Below, one piece after another: positions 6,472 to 7,353 of a DNA stretch of 7,353 bases. Origin of the DNA: Methanobacteriota archaeon (GTDB lineage: Archaea > Thermoplasmatota > Poseidoniia > MGIII > CG-Epi1); assembly GCA_002724775.1 (NCBI GenBank), contig PBPR01000067.1, positions 1 through 7,353 of the forward strand, given 5' to 3'. Both the position numbers and the translations under genes were made by a program. Position 1 is the first letter of the stretch. The number at the start of each line of letters is the position of its first letter. Under the pieces are notes generated by a model, which was given only the letters and a program-made list of their open reading frames with translations, ran no database searches and had not been told where the DNA came from.

Positions 6472-7298
6472 TAAATTTCAAACTCCATGCCTTCTATACC
6501 AACTTCCCAACCCATCTGCTCAACTTTTTGATATTCTTCAGAACTTTTGTAATGAAGTGGATTAGTATGATTAAGATGAATAAATATTATTCTAGGATCA
6601 TCTTCCCTACGTTTACCCATCAATTCAAGAGTTTGTTTAACCGATGGATGAGGAACGTTTCCCTGCGAACGATTTCCGAGCTCATTATCACTCCAAAATG
6701 TTCCGTCTAGAAGGACTATATTTACATCCAAGGAATTAAACCAATCTCTTGGACTACGGCATTCCACTTTTGAAAGAGTAGCTTCCCATGTGTCGTGATC
6801 TGGTAAAAATAGCAATTTCTCGTGGGAACCTTTGATTAAAAATGCATGAGTCTCAAAATCTTCTGATCTGTGAGGAACCTTAATGGGCTTTACATTGTTA
6901 CTTAAAAAATTTGCAACCGATAAATTACCTCTTAAAAATAATTTATTCCATGTTGGATGACTTTGAAGATAAGTATATACAGAATCTGAACAATGTAATT
7001 GTATATTTTTCTGATTACTTGATTCCTTGCCAAATTGGCCTAGGCCTTCGATGTGTCCAAGGTGGGCATGTGTAATCCATAAGTCTGAAATTTTGGGATT
7101 GTTAACCATCGTCAATTGCTTATCAATACATCTCGTGGCTTCAATTAATCCAAAAGAATCACCATGCAACCCTAGAGATACTGGCATTCTCGAAAGTTCA
7201 GAATTTAACCTCGCATCTTCACAACACGGCTTAGTGCATGCAAATTGAGGACGCCCTGCATCTTGCGCATTACCAAGTAATGTAACCCTATTGTACAT
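6471..7298 (-). CDS. PqqB-like metallo-beta-lactamase-fold protein
   Basis: Protein of 275 residues related to PqqB and to a wider family of metallo-beta-lactamase-fold proteins often labelled PQQ synthesis protein B. The N-terminus LGNAQDAGRPQFACTKPCC (8-26) matches the family pattern LGxAQDAGxPQxxC. The metal motif is THAHLGH, with His77, His79 and His82 but Gly81 where classical enzymes have Asp. PHRSEDFETHAF, LFLPDHDTW, LLDGTFW, NVPHP and IHLNHTNPLH supply further conserved His and Asp residues. I recall the Gly in HxHxGH and these C-terminal motifs as typical of the family, so the protein looks intact. No other PQQ genes are visible, so real PQQ synthesis is doubtful. A weak AAGGAAAG site lies about 9 nt before the ATG, inside the upstream gene. 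The gene overlaps genes at both ends, which points to an operon. Confidence 0.85.
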   Translation of the reverse strand: MYNRVTLLGNAQDAGRPQFACTKPCCEDARLNSELSRMPVSLGLHGDSFGLIEATRCIDKQLTMVNNPKISDLWITHAHLGHIEGLGQFGKESSNQKNIQLHCSDSVYTYLQSHPTWNKLFLRGNLSVANFLSNNVKPIKVPHRSEDFETHAFLIKGSHEKLLFLPDHDTWEATLSKVECRSPRDWFNSLDVNIVLLDGTFWSDNELGNRSQGNVPHPSVKQTLELMGKRREDDPRIIFIHLNHTNPLHYKSSEEYQKVEQMGWEVGIEGMEFEI

Positions 7299-7353
7299 TT
7301 TGAAGTTCTTTCCTTAACCATTCGCGTGGTAAGGCTCGGCCAAGGCCTTCAGG
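7288..7353 (-). CDS. 3' end of an unidentified gene upstream of the PqqB-like gene
   Basis: The last 21 codons of a minus-strand frame enter from the right edge and end at TAG (7290-7288), 11 nt inside the PqqB-like gene. The visible peptide contains ALPREWLRKELQ, a charged, likely helical tail. The stretch is clearly more GC-rich than its surroundings. The overlap with the next start and the ribosome-site-like AAGGAAAG inside it suggest a real gene heading the operon. There is too little to name a family. Confidence 0.5.
   Translation of the reverse strand, partial: PEGLGRALPREWLRKELQNVQ

Noticed and set aside
1..7353. CRISPR arrays, insertion sequences, tRNA or rRNA genes, attachment sites
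   Set aside because: I saw no regularly spaced repeats, transposase motifs, tRNA-like arms or rRNA segments. The window is almost entirely protein-coding.

Overview
This 7.35-kb window is AT-rich and gene-dense. It carries six protein genes plus the last 21 codons of a seventh. I think the host is most likely a planktonic, Euryarchaeota-like archaeon (Marine Group II/III type), with moderate confidence. The reasons are a geranylgeranyl-reductase-family flavoprotein, a small NH3-dependent NadE with archaeal-style motifs, few good Shine-Dalgarno sites, and AT-rich TATA-like boxes about 20-30 nt before the ATG at four starts, as expected for leaderless archaeal mRNAs. The low GC content makes the TATA evidence weak. 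The ribonucleotide reductase looks bacterial (long class II type), so a bacterial host is not excluded.

Layout. Positions 1-2614 (minus) hold most of a long adenosylcobalamin-dependent ribonucleotide reductase, nrdJ, which runs off the left edge. It has no ATG at a sensible place. The reading frame is preceded directly by an in-frame TAG, then a TTG. Before the TAG lie a 20-codon in-frame leader ORF and a perfect GC-rich hairpin. Positions 2678-2886 are noncoding leader with a possible terminator for nadE. nadE (2887-3690, minus) and a nitrilase-superfamily amidase (3758-4546, plus) diverge from a 67-bp promoter region. A geranylgeranyl-reductase-like flavoprotein follows the amidase on the same strand (4577-5836). 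Its end overlaps, tail to tail, the end of a minus-strand operon. In transcription order that operon is the end of an unknown gene, a PqqB-like metallo-beta-lactamase-fold protein (6471-7298), then a SAM-dependent methyltransferase (5824-6471). Its genes overlap one another.

How the genes may work together. The amidase resembles the glutaminase domain that is fused to NadE in glutamine-dependent NAD+ synthetases, so the divergent pair may be a two-gene version of that enzyme. The flavoprotein probably saturates isoprenoid lipid chains. NrdJ makes deoxyribonucleotides and needs vitamin B12. The metallo-beta-lactamase/methyltransferase operon is tightly coupled but of unknown function. The two main points for a second look are the nrdJ start region and the nadE/amidase pair.
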